Positions 26,482 through 35,094 of a stretch of DNA of 38,013 bases are shown here, one piece after another. The number at the start of each line of letters is the position of its first letter. The stretch's first letter is position 1. Position numbers and translations under genes: made by a program. Source of the DNA: Mariniphaga sp964540165 (GTDB taxonomy: Bacteria; Bacteroidota; Bacteroidia; Bacteroidales; Prolixibacteraceae); the NCBI GenBank assembly GCA_964540165.1, contig CAZILU010000012.1, positions 1 to 38,013 of the forward strand. The letters are read 5' to 3'. Under the pieces are notes generated by a model, which worked only from the letters and a program-made list of their open reading frames with translations, did no database searches and was not told the origin of the DNA.

Positions 26482-26667
26482 ATGGCACACCCAAAGAGCA
26501 GAACATCAAAAACCAGAAGGGATAAAAGACGCACACATTATAAAGCGACCCTTCCTACGCTGGCAACCTGTTCAAACTGCGGAGCAACCGTAAAATACCA
26601 CCATATTTGTCCGGAGTGTGGTTATTACAGAGGCAAGCAGGTTATTGAAAAAGAGATTGCTGTATAG
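26482..26667 (+). CDS. rpmF: 50S ribosomal protein L32
   Basis: A 61-residue ribosomal protein with the conserved MAHPKSRTSKTRRDKRRTH start. A zinc ribbon is formed by C30, C33, C43 and C46. It sits between yceD and fabH in the widespread ribosome/fatty-acid synthesis cluster. The gap to fabH is 14 bp. Confidence 0.97.
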   Translation: MAHPKSRTSKTRRDKRRTHYKATLPTLATCSNCGATVKYHHICPECGYYRGKQVIEKEIAV

Positions 26668-26681
26668 CCAGGCCGGGTTCG

Positions 26682-27677
26682 ATGGCAAAGATCAGGGCAG
26701 CGATAACCGGTATAGGTGCTTTCTTACCGAAGTACCGTCTGACCAACGATGAACTTAGTTCCCTGGTAGATACCTCCGATGAATGGATTATGCAGCGCAT
26801 AGGCATTCGGGAGCGTCGTATTTTAAAGGAGAAGGGGAAGGCAACCAGCTTTATGGGTACTCAGGCGGTTATTCAATTGCTGGAAAAAACGAATACAGAT
26901 CCCGGGGAGGTTGATCTGTTGATTTGTGCTACCATTACTCCGGATATGCCATTTCCTGCTACGGCAAACATTATTGCCGAGAAGGCAGGATTATGCAATG
27001 CCTGGAGCTTTGACCTGAATGCTGCCTGTTCGGGTTTTATCTTTGCCCTGACCACTGCGGCACAGTTTATTGAGTCGGGGCGCCACCGCAAAGTGATTGT
27101 TGTGGGTGCTGAAAAAATGTCATCCATAACCAATTATAAAGACCGGACTACCTGCCCGCTATTCGGCGATGCCGGAACGGCAGTACTGGTAGAACCAACC
27201 GTTGAGGATGTGGGTGTCATTGACTTTATTCATCACGTAAACGGGAATGGTCGTCACTACCTGCATATGAAAGCCGGTGGTTCGCTGCATCCTGCATCAA
27301 CTGAGACCTTGTCGAGCGACCAGCACTACATCTCCCAGGATGGTCAGACGGTCTTTAAACATGCGGTGAAGGGAATGGCTGATGTCGCTGTTGATATGAT
27401 GAACCGACATGCATTGAAGTCGGAAGATATTACCTGGCTGGTTCCTCATCAGGCAAATATGCGAATCATTGAAGCCACAGCTAAAAGAATCGGGATATGC
27501 AAGGAGCAGGTGATGATTAACATTCAGAATTACGGAAACACGACCGCAGCGACAATCCCCCTGTGTCTTTGGGATTTTGAAAACCAACTTCGAAAAGGAG
27601 ATCAGATTCTTCTGGTTGCTTTTGGTGCCGGTTTTACCTGGGGTAGTGTGCTGTTAAAATGGGCCTATTCTGCCTGA
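26682..27677 (+). CDS. fabH: 3-oxoacyl-[acyl-carrier-protein] synthase III
   Basis: Starts fatty acid synthesis by condensing an acyl-CoA with malonyl-ACP. It has 331 residues of the thiolase fold. The triad is C116 (DLNAACSGF), H256 (VPHQANMRI) and N286 (NYGNTTAA). It is the last gene of the yceD-rpmF-fabH unit. The following 143 bp hold pyrimidine-rich sequence and the promoter of the bactofilin gene. Confidence 0.95.
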   Translation: MAKIRAAITGIGAFLPKYRLTNDELSSLVDTSDEWIMQRIGIRERRILKEKGKATSFMGTQAVIQLLEKTNTDPGEVDLLICATITPDMPFPATANIIAEKAGLCNAWSFDLNAACSGFIFALTTAAQFIESGRHRKVIVVGAEKMSSITNYKDRTTCPLFGDAGTAVLVEPTVEDVGVIDFIHHVNGNGRHYLHMKAGGSLHPASTETLSSDQHYISQDGQTVFKHAVKGMADVAVDMMNRHALKSEDITWLVPHQANMRIIEATAKRIGICKEQVMINIQNYGNTTAATIPLCLWDFENQLRKGDQILLVAFGAGFTWGSVLLKWAYSA

Positions 27678-27794
27678 TTTTTTTCCTTTTTTTAACCCCT
27701 CTTTCTGATCTACATCTTGGACAGTCATCTAAAAAATTGTATTTTCACCGGTTAATTGATCGGAACGGTCGATCTATTATTTAAAAATAAGCAC

Positions 27795-27802
27795 TATATT
27801 TG
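27795..27802 (+). promoter_or_regulatory. -7 promoter box of the bactofilin gene
   Basis: TATATTTG is a perfect TAnnTTTG match, 18 bp before the ATG at 27821. This is the same spacing as at yceD. A TTG in the box is in frame with the ORF and gives a false start at 27800; an ATG at 27809 would leave almost no leader. Confidence 0.5.
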
Positions 27803-27820
27803 GTTAAAATGAAGTTTACT

Positions 27821-28222
27821 ATGGCAAAACAGACATCCAACTATACCGAATCCCTTAATCAGTCTATTAACATAATAAATGAAGGTACCCGTATCAGCGG
27901 AGATATTAATGCTGAAGGAGATATCCGGATTGATGGGGAACTTGAAGGTAATATCCATTCGAAAGGCAGATTGGTGATTGGCCCCAAAGGCAGGGTTGTC
28001 GGAGAGATTTTTTGTAATAACATTGAAATTTCCGGATATATAAAGGGGAAAATGAAGGTTTTAGATCTGATGACGATGAAATCATCTGCTATGGTATACG
28101 GAGATCTGACGGTTGGTAAACTGTCGGTTGAACCTGGCGCTCTTTTTTCAGGCACTTGTGTTATGGGGGAAGCAAAAGATGGTCATGAAAAAAATATATC
28201 AAAAGAACAAAAACAGAATTGA
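27821..28222 (+). CDS. Bactofilin family cytoskeletal protein
   Basis: A 133-residue polymer-forming protein. After a flexible N-terminus, repeats of the form GDINAEGDIRIDGELEGNIHSKGRLVIGPKGRVVGEI and continuing turns build the right-handed beta-helix typical of bactofilins (about 22-108), which assemble nucleotide-free filaments at the membrane. The tail is Lys-rich. The start ATG at 27821 (MAKQTSNYTES) is favoured by promoter spacing. The membrane protein gene follows 34 bp downstream and is probably cotranscribed. Confidence 0.88.
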   Translation: MAKQTSNYTESLNQSINIINEGTRISGDINAEGDIRIDGELEGNIHSKGRLVIGPKGRVVGEIFCNNIEISGYIKGKMKVLDLMTMKSSAMVYGDLTVGKLSVEPGALFSGTCVMGEAKDGHEKNISKEQKQN

Positions 28223-28256
28223 TGGAGAATGATCCAATCCGTAATCTGTGAAAATT

Positions 28257-28646
28257 ATGATCCGAAGATTTAAATTTTTTCTGTTAAAGATTGCCATTGC
28301 CTCTGCCTTTTTGGTCATAGCCGGATTGATTCTGTTTTTGTACTTTGTTCCTGGTTTATATCTGCCGGTACTTCCCTGGATGGTTGCATTTTTTGCCCTG
28401 GTCACCCTGGTCACATTCGGGTATCAGTTGTGGCTGACAAAAAGGAATATGGGGCAATTTACACGGCATAGTATGCTGATATCTCTCTTTCGACTTTTTA
28501 TCTACTCCTTTTTTGCCATCATATACCTGGCATCTAACCAGGAAAACCTGGCTGTTTTTGTGGTATGTCTGGTTCTTGTATATGTCGTTTTTACATTTTT
28601 GGAAGTTGCAGAATTGGCTCGTATATCGAAAGAACCAGCTTCTTGA
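28257..28646 (+). CDS. Small integral membrane protein, unknown function
   Basis: A 129-residue protein with about four hydrophobic segments (about 10-30, 34-55, 72-90, 95-115) and Arg/Lys-rich ends. It has no recognisable catalytic motif. Its place after a bactofilin gene recalls Bacteroidota loci where bactofilin and small AtpI/AtpZ-like membrane genes precede the ATP synthase a-subunit, but no atp gene is present here. The ATG at 28257 is chosen over a GTG at 28248. Confidence 0.6.
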   Translation: MIRRFKFFLLKIAIASAFLVIAGLILFLYFVPGLYLPVLPWMVAFFALVTLVTFGYQLWLTKRNMGQFTRHSMLISLFRLFIYSFFAIIYLASNQENLAVFVVCLVLVYVVFTFLEVAELARISKEPAS

Positions 28647-28737
28647 ACCGAAGGCGTCGATGTGATGAATATACAAACAGCCCGGTTTTATTTTTATTTT
28701 TACCTCCACGATCATTTTATTTAACGGATGAACAGAT

Positions 28738-29274
28738 ATGCGAAAATTGCGTACAAATGAGTTGCACCGGCTGTCGGCCGAGGCATATCAAATTGCGGAT
28801 AAATCACCCATAATTGTAATTTTAGATAATCTGAGGAGCTGCAGTAATATTGGTTCTGTTTTTCGGACTTCGGATGCGTTGCTGGTTGAGAAGATCTGTT
28901 TATGTGGTATTACAGCGACTCCTCCAAATAAGGAGATACATAAAACAGCCCTGGATGCCGAAAAGTCGGTTCCCTGGGAATATTTTGAAGAAACAGAAAC
29001 GGTTGTAAAAAAATTGCAGGCAGAGGGAATTGTTGTATATGCCGTGGAGCAGGTAGAGATGAGCATATCGCTTCCTGATTTTATTCCGGAGAGAGGTCAA
29101 AAAATCGGTTTGGTTTTTGGTAATGAAGTGAAGGGTGTACAGCAAAAGGTCGTAAATATGTGCGATGGAGCATTGGAGATCCCTCAATTCGGCACCAAAC
29201 ACTCTTTCAATGTTTCGGTTAGTGCCGGGATTGTTCTCTGGGATATTTTTCAAAAGCTAAAGCAACAGGAATAG
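28738..29274 (+). CDS. SPOUT (TrmH/SpoU) family RNA 2'-O-methyltransferase
   Basis: A 178-residue compact SPOUT methyltransferase. All three knot motifs are visible: NLRSCSNIGSVFRTSDA at about 31-47 with the catalytic Arg, GLVFGNEVKG at about 122-131, and IPQFGTKHSFNVSVSAGI at about 147-164. It lacks an N-terminal RNA-binding extension, so it is closer to the short TrmH/TrmL-like group. It is not possible to say whether tRNA or rRNA is the target. Confidence 0.88.
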   Translation: MRKLRTNELHRLSAEAYQIADKSPIIVILDNLRSCSNIGSVFRTSDALLVEKICLCGITATPPNKEIHKTALDAEKSVPWEYFEETETVVKKLQAEGIVVYAVEQVEMSISLPDFIPERGQKIGLVFGNEVKGVQQKVVNMCDGALEIPQFGTKHSFNVSVSAGIVLWDIFQKLKQQE

Positions 29275-29358
29275 ATCCTGTCTGCAAAAAAAATCATATT
29301 TAACGCATCCGGTTTTTAAAATATGGTTACTTTTAATCCATAATTTTTAAAACGGAGC

Positions 29359-30654
29359 ATGATGACAACCCCCGAAGTTGTTCCGGAAGAGTTTCTGCAT
29401 TTTATCTGGGAAAACCGACTTTTTGATACCGGTAGTTTGATGACAACGATAGGTGAGCCTGTTGATGTTATTAACACCGGTTGGATCAATACAAACTCAG
29501 GACCCGATTTTTTTAATGCGAAGGTTAAAATCGGTTCTACGATGTGGGCGGGAAATGTTGAGATTCATAAAAAGGCATCCGACTGGATGAAGCACCATCA
29601 TTCGGGTGATCGAGCCTATGAAAATGTTATCTTGCATGTGGTTGAAGTGGCAGATTTTCAGGTCCGGAGAGAAAATGGCACAGGAATAGCAACGATCGAG
29701 TTAAAATGGCCGGCTCAGATGTCTCAAAATTTTCGCAAGCTATTAAGTGCAAACAGTTGGATCTCATGTAAAAATATGTTTCACCGGGTAGATCCTGTTA
29801 TCCTCAGGCTGGGATTTAACCGTCTGATGGTGGAACGGTTGGAAGATAAAACTTCAGAGATCGGCATTCGGCTAAAAATGAATCAGAATAACTGGTCGGA
29901 AACATTCTATCAATGGATGGCTCGTGCTTTTGGTTTTAAGGTTAATCGTGAACCTTTCGATCTGTTAGCGAAAGCTGTATCCCTGCATACGTTATTAAAG
30001 CATAAGGATCAAGCGATTCAGGTTGAATCACTTCTTTTTGGTGTTTCCGGTATGTTAGGCGAAGCGTTGTTTGGAGACATCTATTTTTTCAGGTTGATTG
30101 AAGAGTTTCGTTTTTTACAGAAGAAGTACCGGTTGAAATCCATGGAGCCTCATCTTTGGAAGTTTATGCGGATGCATCCCGGTAATTTCCCCACCCTTCG
30201 TATATCGCAGCTGGCTTCGTTGGTGTGTCGCATCCCTGAAATTTTCGCACGGCTGATTCAGGCACCTGACCTTGATGAGGTGCGATCATTGCTTCAGGTA
30301 ACTGCTTCAGTATATTGGAATAACCACTACCTTTTTAATAAGCCGGTGCCCCGTAGTTTTGCTAAAACCATGGGGGAAGAGTCGGTTCGTGTGCTGATCA
30401 TTAATGTCATCGTTCCGTTTTTGTTTGTCTATGGTGAGATTCAGAATTTGGGCCATTTGAAAAACAAGTCATTAGAGTATCTGGAGAACCTGCCTCCGGA
30501 AGATAACGTCATTGTGCGAAAGTGGGCTGAATTGGGAATTGAAGCACGGTCGTCGTTTGAGACCCAGGCATTGCTGCAATTGAAAAATCGCCATTGTGTT
30601 GAGAAAAAATGCCTAAGGTGTCCGATTGGCACCCGACTTGTTCGAAGTATTTAA
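29359..30654 (+). CDS. DUF2851 family protein
   Basis: A 431-residue protein of a family found almost only in Bacteroidota; function unknown. The conserved N-terminal block is PEEFLHFIWENRLFD... VINTGWINTNSGPDFFNAKVKIGSTMWAGNVEIHKKASDWMKHHH, where several His, Asp and Glu residues could form a nuclease-like site. The C-terminal part has CVEKKCLRCPIG (cysteine cluster). No signal peptide, so it is probably cytoplasmic. It converges on the four-CxxC gene with a gap of two bases. Confidence 0.85.
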   Translation: MMTTPEVVPEEFLHFIWENRLFDTGSLMTTIGEPVDVINTGWINTNSGPDFFNAKVKIGSTMWAGNVEIHKKASDWMKHHHSGDRAYENVILHVVEVADFQVRRENGTGIATIELKWPAQMSQNFRKLLSANSWISCKNMFHRVDPVILRLGFNRLMVERLEDKTSEIGIRLKMNQNNWSETFYQWMARAFGFKVNREPFDLLAKAVSLHTLLKHKDQAIQVESLLFGVSGMLGEALFGDIYFFRLIEEFRFLQKKYRLKSMEPHLWKFMRMHPGNFPTLRISQLASLVCRIPEIFARLIQAPDLDEVRSLLQVTASVYWNNHYLFNKPVPRSFAKTMGEESVRVLIINVIVPFLFVYGEIQNLGHLKNKSLEYLENLPPEDNVIVRKWAELGIEARSSFETQALLQLKNRHCVEKKCLRCPIGTRLVRSI

Positions 30655-30656
30655 CC

Positions 30657-31067
30657 TTAGAGAAGCAATTTTTGATGGACAAGACGAAAGCTGGCATGGT
30701 TACATGCCGGGCATTTGGCCGCTTTCAACCGATGAATATTGGTGAGTTTTAGCCTGGCTCTGCACTGGTTGCAACGGAACTCGCTGGTGTGGACTATTTT
30801 TTTTTCATCATAGATAGTGACAGCTACCTTATCGTAAATAAGATGGCAGTGAGGACAACGGAATATTTTAAAGGTGGCATCCAGAAGGAGTGGTTGGTTC
30901 AATTGGGAAAGTTTTTCCAAAACCTTATGCGTTTTATGATGGTAAAGTTTTTCCCCGATTTTTAGATATTCATCCAGTCGCTGAGGATGAACCAGGAATC
31001 CATGGCCTTCGTTGAACTGCTTTTCAAATCCACACCGGCCGCATCGATATGTATAAGCCCGACCCAT
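30657..31067 (-). CDS. Multi-zinc-ribbon protein with four CxxC pairs
   Basis: A 136-residue protein of unknown function. Cysteine pairs lie at C9/C12, C71/C74, C99/C102 and C119/C122, suggesting two zinc sites or more. A Lys-rich helical stretch with several His residues at 28-58 separates the first pair from the rest. It has no signal peptide. Nucleic-acid or protein binding is the usual role of such ribbons, but nothing more specific can be said. Confidence 0.65.
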   Translation of the reverse strand: MGRAYTYRCGRCGFEKQFNEGHGFLVHPQRLDEYLKIGEKLYHHKTHKVLEKLSQLNQPLLLDATFKIFRCPHCHLIYDKVAVTIYDEKKIVHTSEFRCNQCRARLKLTNIHRLKAAKCPACNHASFRLVHQKLLL

Positions 31068-31246
31068 TTTAACGTTGCTTAAAAGTACAAAAAATTAAAG
31101 GATCTACAACTTTTTGAGGTAGTTAAGAATATAATTTTTTATGATATTTTTTGGTCGTTACGATCTTGTTAAAATTCCGGAATTGAAAATAAACATTTTG
31201 GCATCAGGATTGTATTAATGGTGTGAAAAATAAAAGTATATAGCAT

Positions 31247-31807
31247 ATGAGAGCAGTAATGTTGATTGCGTTGGTTATGTTTTCCTTTTTGGTGTCGGGC
31301 CAGGAAGCAGGGTTAACGGTTGGGGATAAGGTGCCCGGATTTGAAGCTCTTTCCGATGATGGATCGATATGGAAGGCAGAAGATTATATTGGCAAAAAAT
31401 ATCTGGTGATCTATTTTTATCCGGCTGCCATGACCGGGGGTTGTACCGCTCAGGCCTGCGCTTACCGTGATTTAAGCAGTGATCTCTCTTCGGAGGATGC
31501 TATGGTGGTAGGTATCAGTGGTGATCATTTGGATGGATTGAAGCTTTTTCGGAAGGCAAACAACCTGAATTTCACTTTATTATCAGATGCATCGGGAAAG
31601 ATTGCCGGGATATTTGGCGTGCCCGTCCGCGATGGAGGAAAGATCTCCCGGGAGATTGATGGTCAGCATTTTGATTTGATTCGGGATGTTACTACCAGCC
31701 GATGGACCTTTATTGTTGACAAAACAGGAACGGTCGTCTATAAAAATGATGCTGTTAATGCATCGAAAGATACCGAAGAGGTATTGAGTTTTCTTAAGAA
31801 AAAGTGA
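31247..31807 (+). CDS. Secreted peroxiredoxin, PrxQ/BCP type
   Basis: A 186-residue thiol peroxidase with an N-terminal signal peptide (about 1-18, cleaved near SGQ). The active site is P59-x3-T63-x2-C66 (YPAAMTGGCTAQAC), with C66 as peroxidatic cysteine and C71 five residues on as the resolving cysteine, typical of PrxQ. Export to the periplasm is unusual enough to note, since most BCP proteins are cytoplasmic. The gene stands alone and converges on arginine deiminase with an 8-bp gap. Confidence 0.88.
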   Translation: MRAVMLIALVMFSFLVSGQEAGLTVGDKVPGFEALSDDGSIWKAEDYIGKKYLVIYFYPAAMTGGCTAQACAYRDLSSDLSSEDAMVVGISGDHLDGLKLFRKANNLNFTLLSDASGKIAGIFGVPVRDGGKISREIDGQHFDLIRDVTTSRWTFIVDKTGTVVYKNDAVNASKDTEEVLSFLKKK

Positions 31808-31815
31808 CGCAGGAG

Positions 31816-33075
31816 TTACCAGTCAACTTTTTCTCTTCTTACCGGCATTGTCATACAGCGGGCACCACCGCCACCCCTCGCCAGTTCCGAACCGGCGATG
31901 GTTATAACACAACGGGGCATCTCATCAACCGATTTTCTCCCTTTGATCACATCAACAGCCGGGATGATTTCAAAACCACTTTTGTTTAATGCTTCGAGGG
32001 TATGAACATTCCGTTCATACCCGATAATTTTTCCAGGGGCAACAGCAAAGAAATTGGCACCACTATGCCATTGTTCGCGTTCCTGTATCCATGGATCATC
32101 ATTTCCGCCGCAAGGAATAGCCCTTAAATCAACGCCTAATTTCCGCAATGCTTCCGGAATATTTGACTGCTCTTCAATGGTGACATTTCCGTTGTCAATT
32201 TTTATGGATATTGTTCTATAGCGGCTCAGATTATAAATAACCGGTTTATAAACCATACAGGTGTCGGTATCCAGGCACGTGAAAACCATGTCGAGGTGAA
32301 TAAATGATTCCGGCGATGAGGGTAACTCCTGTACAATAATGTGGGAGACATCTTTCCTGTTTTTTCTGATGTTTTCAACAATGAAATCAATTCCCTGAGT
32401 ACTGGTGCGCATTCCGGTGCCAATCAGGTAGATGTCTTCTCTGATAACTTGAAAATCGCCGCCTTCAATGGTTGCTTTATGGTCGGTGTATATTCCGGAA
32501 GAAGGTTTTAAAGGATTGAGTAGTGAGGTAGTAAAGAGCGGATGGTGCGAAAAAATGGCATCCATGATGATGGTTTCGCGTTCGCGGACCGGATTAGCCA
32601 TTCTTCCGATCAACATTTGATCATTGATTCCCATGGCTGAGTCGCGGGTGAAAAAGAGGTTGTGTAACGGACGCAGTAAAAATTTTTCATTGCTGAGGTA
32701 ATTGGTCAGGTTGTTCCGTTCAAGCAATATCCCTTCAATGAGCAACGTGGCTATTTTTTCCGGTTCATTTTCGGTCAGAATTTTTTTCAATCCGGGAATT
32801 TTTTCGTGCAAGCATATTTCATCGATTAATTGATGTTTAATAGCCTCTTGCCGAAGAATATCGGTAAAAAGTTTTTTAACCTCATATACTTGTGAAATTT
32901 TTTTTAAAACGCCCGAAAGCTGTACATACTCCCTGGAGGCAATGGATAGGTTGAGAATGTCGCTGTAAAGAGCCCTTTCTGCATTTTCAGGGGTCATGTT
33001 TTCTACCTCCGAACCAGGCGTATGGATAATTAAACTTTCGAGTTTTCCAATTTCTGAATTGATACAGGTTCTCAT
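31816..33075 (-). CDS. arcA: Arginine deiminase
   Basis: Converts arginine to citrulline plus ammonia. It has 419 residues with the start at 33075 (MRTCINSEIGKLES, like other family members); an ATG at 33087 adds four residues. The guanidino-modifying fold is supported by FFTRD (Asp), IEGGDF (Glu), FIHLDMVFT (His and Asp) and the catalytic Cys C407 in ARGGGGARCMTMP. Ornithine carbamoyltransferase, carbamate kinase and the ArcD antiporter are not in the window, so the full ADI energy pathway is not shown. Confidence 0.92.
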   Translation of the reverse strand: MRTCINSEIGKLESLIIHTPGSEVENMTPENAERALYSDILNLSIASREYVQLSGVLKKISQVYEVKKLFTDILRQEAIKHQLIDEICLHEKIPGLKKILTENEPEKIATLLIEGILLERNNLTNYLSNEKFLLRPLHNLFFTRDSAMGINDQMLIGRMANPVRERETIIMDAIFSHHPLFTTSLLNPLKPSSGIYTDHKATIEGGDFQVIREDIYLIGTGMRTSTQGIDFIVENIRKNRKDVSHIIVQELPSSPESFIHLDMVFTCLDTDTCMVYKPVIYNLSRYRTISIKIDNGNVTIEEQSNIPEALRKLGVDLRAIPCGGNDDPWIQEREQWHSGANFFAVAPGKIIGYERNVHTLEALNKSGFEIIPAVDVIKGRKSVDEMPRCVITIAGSELARGGGGARCMTMPVRREKVDW

Positions 33076-33170
33076 GTGGTTTATCATTATTTTCGATTCA
33101 GGCTAAAACCAGCCGGCAGTTCAAATTGTTTTATGTACGAATGGTCCGGTTGTTTTATTCGGCCATTAAT

Positions 33171-33202
33171 TTTGTGAATATGCATCAAATATATAAACTT
33201 TG
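33171..33202 (+). promoter_or_regulatory. Promoter of the DUF4294 gene
   Basis: TTTG at 33171-33174 and AAACTTTG at 33195-33202 are 20 bp apart, a near-perfect Bacteroidota promoter. Transcription would start near 33209, which leaves no room for a leader before the ATG at 33211 and so supports the ATG at 33247. Confidence 0.55.
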
Positions 33203-33246
33203 TCGTTGCAATGGAGGAAAAAGAATACCTTCGTTTTTGTATTCAA

Positions 33247-33843
33247 ATGAAAAAAAATAGAAATATCTATGTTTTTTTCCTGGCAATTCTGACTTTAATT
33301 GCCGGGAATTGTGCTGCCCAGGAGAGAGACTCATTGGTAAATCTGGGTATTATTAAAGATGGTGATACCTTGATATATAAGATAATTCCGGAGGTTGCCG
33401 TCTATCCCGGAAGGGCTTTCAGAAATTCCTGGGGAGAACGACGCTACAACCGTTATGTGAGTAAGGTTAAAAAGGTTTACCCTTATGCGAAACTTGCCGG
33501 AGAAATGTTGGATGATTACGAACCCCGTTATTTGGCACTTGACAATGACAAGGACCGCAGAAAGATGATGAAATCGTTGGAACAGCAACTGCTTAAAGAG
33601 TATAAAGATGACCTGAAACGGATGACCATTTCAGAGGGTCATATATTAATTAAGCTGATTGATCGTGAGACTCGTCGGACTTCGTATACGATTATTAAAG
33701 ATTTTCGTGGCGGTGTTCCTGCTGTCTTCTGGCAGGGGATTGCCCGTATTTTCGGAGGGAATCTGAAAACGGAATATGATCCCAACGGGGAGGACTGGAT
33801 GATTGAAGAGGTTGTCAGAATGATTGAGTTGGGATATCTGTAA
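33247..33843 (+). CDS. DUF4294 family secreted protein
   Basis: A 198-residue protein with signal peptide MKKNRNIYVFFLAILTLIAG, cleaved near CAAQ at about 24-25. The body has a DUF4294 block (YKIIPEVAVYPGRAFRNSWGERRYNRYVSKVKKVYPYAKLAGEML) and a helical Lys-rich middle (KDRRKMMKSLEQQLLKEYKDDLKRM). The function is unknown and the family is Bacteroidota-restricted. The ATG at 33247 is preferred over 33211, which would put twelve charged residues before the signal. Confidence 0.85.
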   Translation: MKKNRNIYVFFLAILTLIAGNCAAQERDSLVNLGIIKDGDTLIYKIIPEVAVYPGRAFRNSWGERRYNRYVSKVKKVYPYAKLAGEMLDDYEPRYLALDNDKDRRKMMKSLEQQLLKEYKDDLKRMTISEGHILIKLIDRETRRTSYTIIKDFRGGVPAVFWQGIARIFGGNLKTEYDPNGEDWMIEEVVRMIELGYL

Positions 33844-33865
33844 CCCAATTGTTCTGACCGTGGAA

Positions 33866-33898
33866 AACAGGAACAACCATTCGGGTGGTTTGTCTGTT
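33866..33898 (+). terminator. Possible terminator after the DUF4294 gene
   Basis: An imperfect hairpin with AACAG (33866-33870) and CTGTT (33894-33898) outside and ACCA/TGGT around TTCGGG inside. It is not followed by a T-run, so termination is uncertain. Confidence 0.35.
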
Positions 33899-33949
33899 AT
33901 AGTGAATGAATTTCATTTTTCTATAACTGACTGATTATAGGTCGACATA

Positions 33950-33980
33950 TTTGTCCGGAACAGAGAAGTCGTTATTTTTA
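33950..33980 (+). promoter_or_regulatory. Promoter of the aldo/keto reductase gene
   Basis: TTTG at 33950-33953, a 19-bp spacer and TATTTTTA at 33973-33980 (one mismatch to TAnnTTTG). The predicted start of transcription is about 40 nt before the ATG. Confidence 0.5.
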
Positions 33981-34025
33981 CGGTATGATGGAGAGGTTGG
34001 GTAAGTAATTCACTAAAAAAGATGA

Positions 34026-35093
34026 ATGATGGAAAAGAGTCGCATTAACAGACGTAAGTTTTTGGGAACCGGACTGGCTGCTGCTGCTTCGGTTGCCGTG
34101 GGAAAAACTGTGACGGCCGCCGGGCCTTCGGATCGTTTGCCCCATTCGGCATCAGGGGATTTGCCTTTCAATCCGATGACATTCCAGGCCATGCCCACCA
34201 ATGCTTTTGGTAAAACCGGGTATAAGGTCGGTGTTTTCAGTCTGGGAGGTCAGGCCACGCTGGAGATTGCCGGAAAAGAGGCGGAGGCGGAAAAGATACT
34301 CCACCGGGCCATCGACCTGGGAGTGAACTACATTGATACTGCTGCCTCCTATGGCCGGGGTGTCAGTCAGCTTAATATCGGAAGGGTTATGAAGAGCCGG
34401 CGTAAGGAGGTGTGGCTGGCTACTAAAACGCACGATCGTACATACGATGGATCGATGCGGTTGTTAGAGGAGAGCCTGAAAAACCTGCAGACGGATCATC
34501 TCGATACCTGGCAGTTGCACAATGTCCGGTTCCAGGAACAGGTCGATCAGATCTTTGCGCCGGATGGTGCCATTAAAGCACTGGAGAAGGCCAAAGCGGA
34601 AGGGATCGTGCGGTGCGTGGGGATTACCGGGCACTACGAGCCGTTGGTGCTGCTGGAAGCGATCAAAAGATATCCCTTCGATACGCTGCTGCTGGCTCTC
34701 AATGCGGCCGATGTGCACTATCTCAGCTTTAAGAACTATCTGCTCCCCGAAGCACAGAAGCGAGGGATAGCCACGATCGGGATGAAGGTGGCCACGCGCG
34801 GAAGGATTCTCTCTGACTGGACACCGCCACCGTTGGAAGAGCAGACCGATGCCAGGAGCCGGACATCGTTACGGGGAACCATCTCCATTAAAGAGGCCTT
34901 GAGTTATAATATGAGCCTTCCTGTCAGTACGACGATCATAGGAGTTGATACGGTTGAGCAGTTGGAGGAGAATGTAAAGATCGCCTCGGAATTCTCTCCG
35001 TTATCGCAGGAGGAGATGGCGCAGATTGAGTTTAAAACCCTGCCGATTGTTCGTCAGGCGCTCTATTTCAGAAGGTGGGATATAGGCGTCTGA
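34026..35093 (+). CDS. Tat-exported aldo/keto reductase
   Basis: A 355-residue protein. The N-terminus SRINRRKFLGTGLAAAASVAVG is a twin-arginine signal (R9, R10), so the enzyme should be exported folded, with cofactor. The TIM-barrel has the full AKR tetrad: D104, Y109, K134 and H165 (YIDTAASYG, LATKTH, WQLHN). An NADPH-binding segment (ISIKEALSYNMSLPVSTTIIGV) lies in the last third. Substrate is unknown. ATG 34026 is followed directly by a second ATG, so one residue is uncertain. A terminator follows immediately. Confidence 0.9.
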   Translation: MMEKSRINRRKFLGTGLAAAASVAVGKTVTAAGPSDRLPHSASGDLPFNPMTFQAMPTNAFGKTGYKVGVFSLGGQATLEIAGKEAEAEKILHRAIDLGVNYIDTAASYGRGVSQLNIGRVMKSRRKEVWLATKTHDRTYDGSMRLLEESLKNLQTDHLDTWQLHNVRFQEQVDQIFAPDGAIKALEKAKAEGIVRCVGITGHYEPLVLLEAIKRYPFDTLLLALNAADVHYLSFKNYLLPEAQKRGIATIGMKVATRGRILSDWTPPPLEEQTDARSRTSLRGTISIKEALSYNMSLPVSTTIIGVDTVEQLEENVKIASEFSPLSQEEMAQIEFKTLPIVRQALYFRRWDIGV

Positions 35094-35094
35094 T

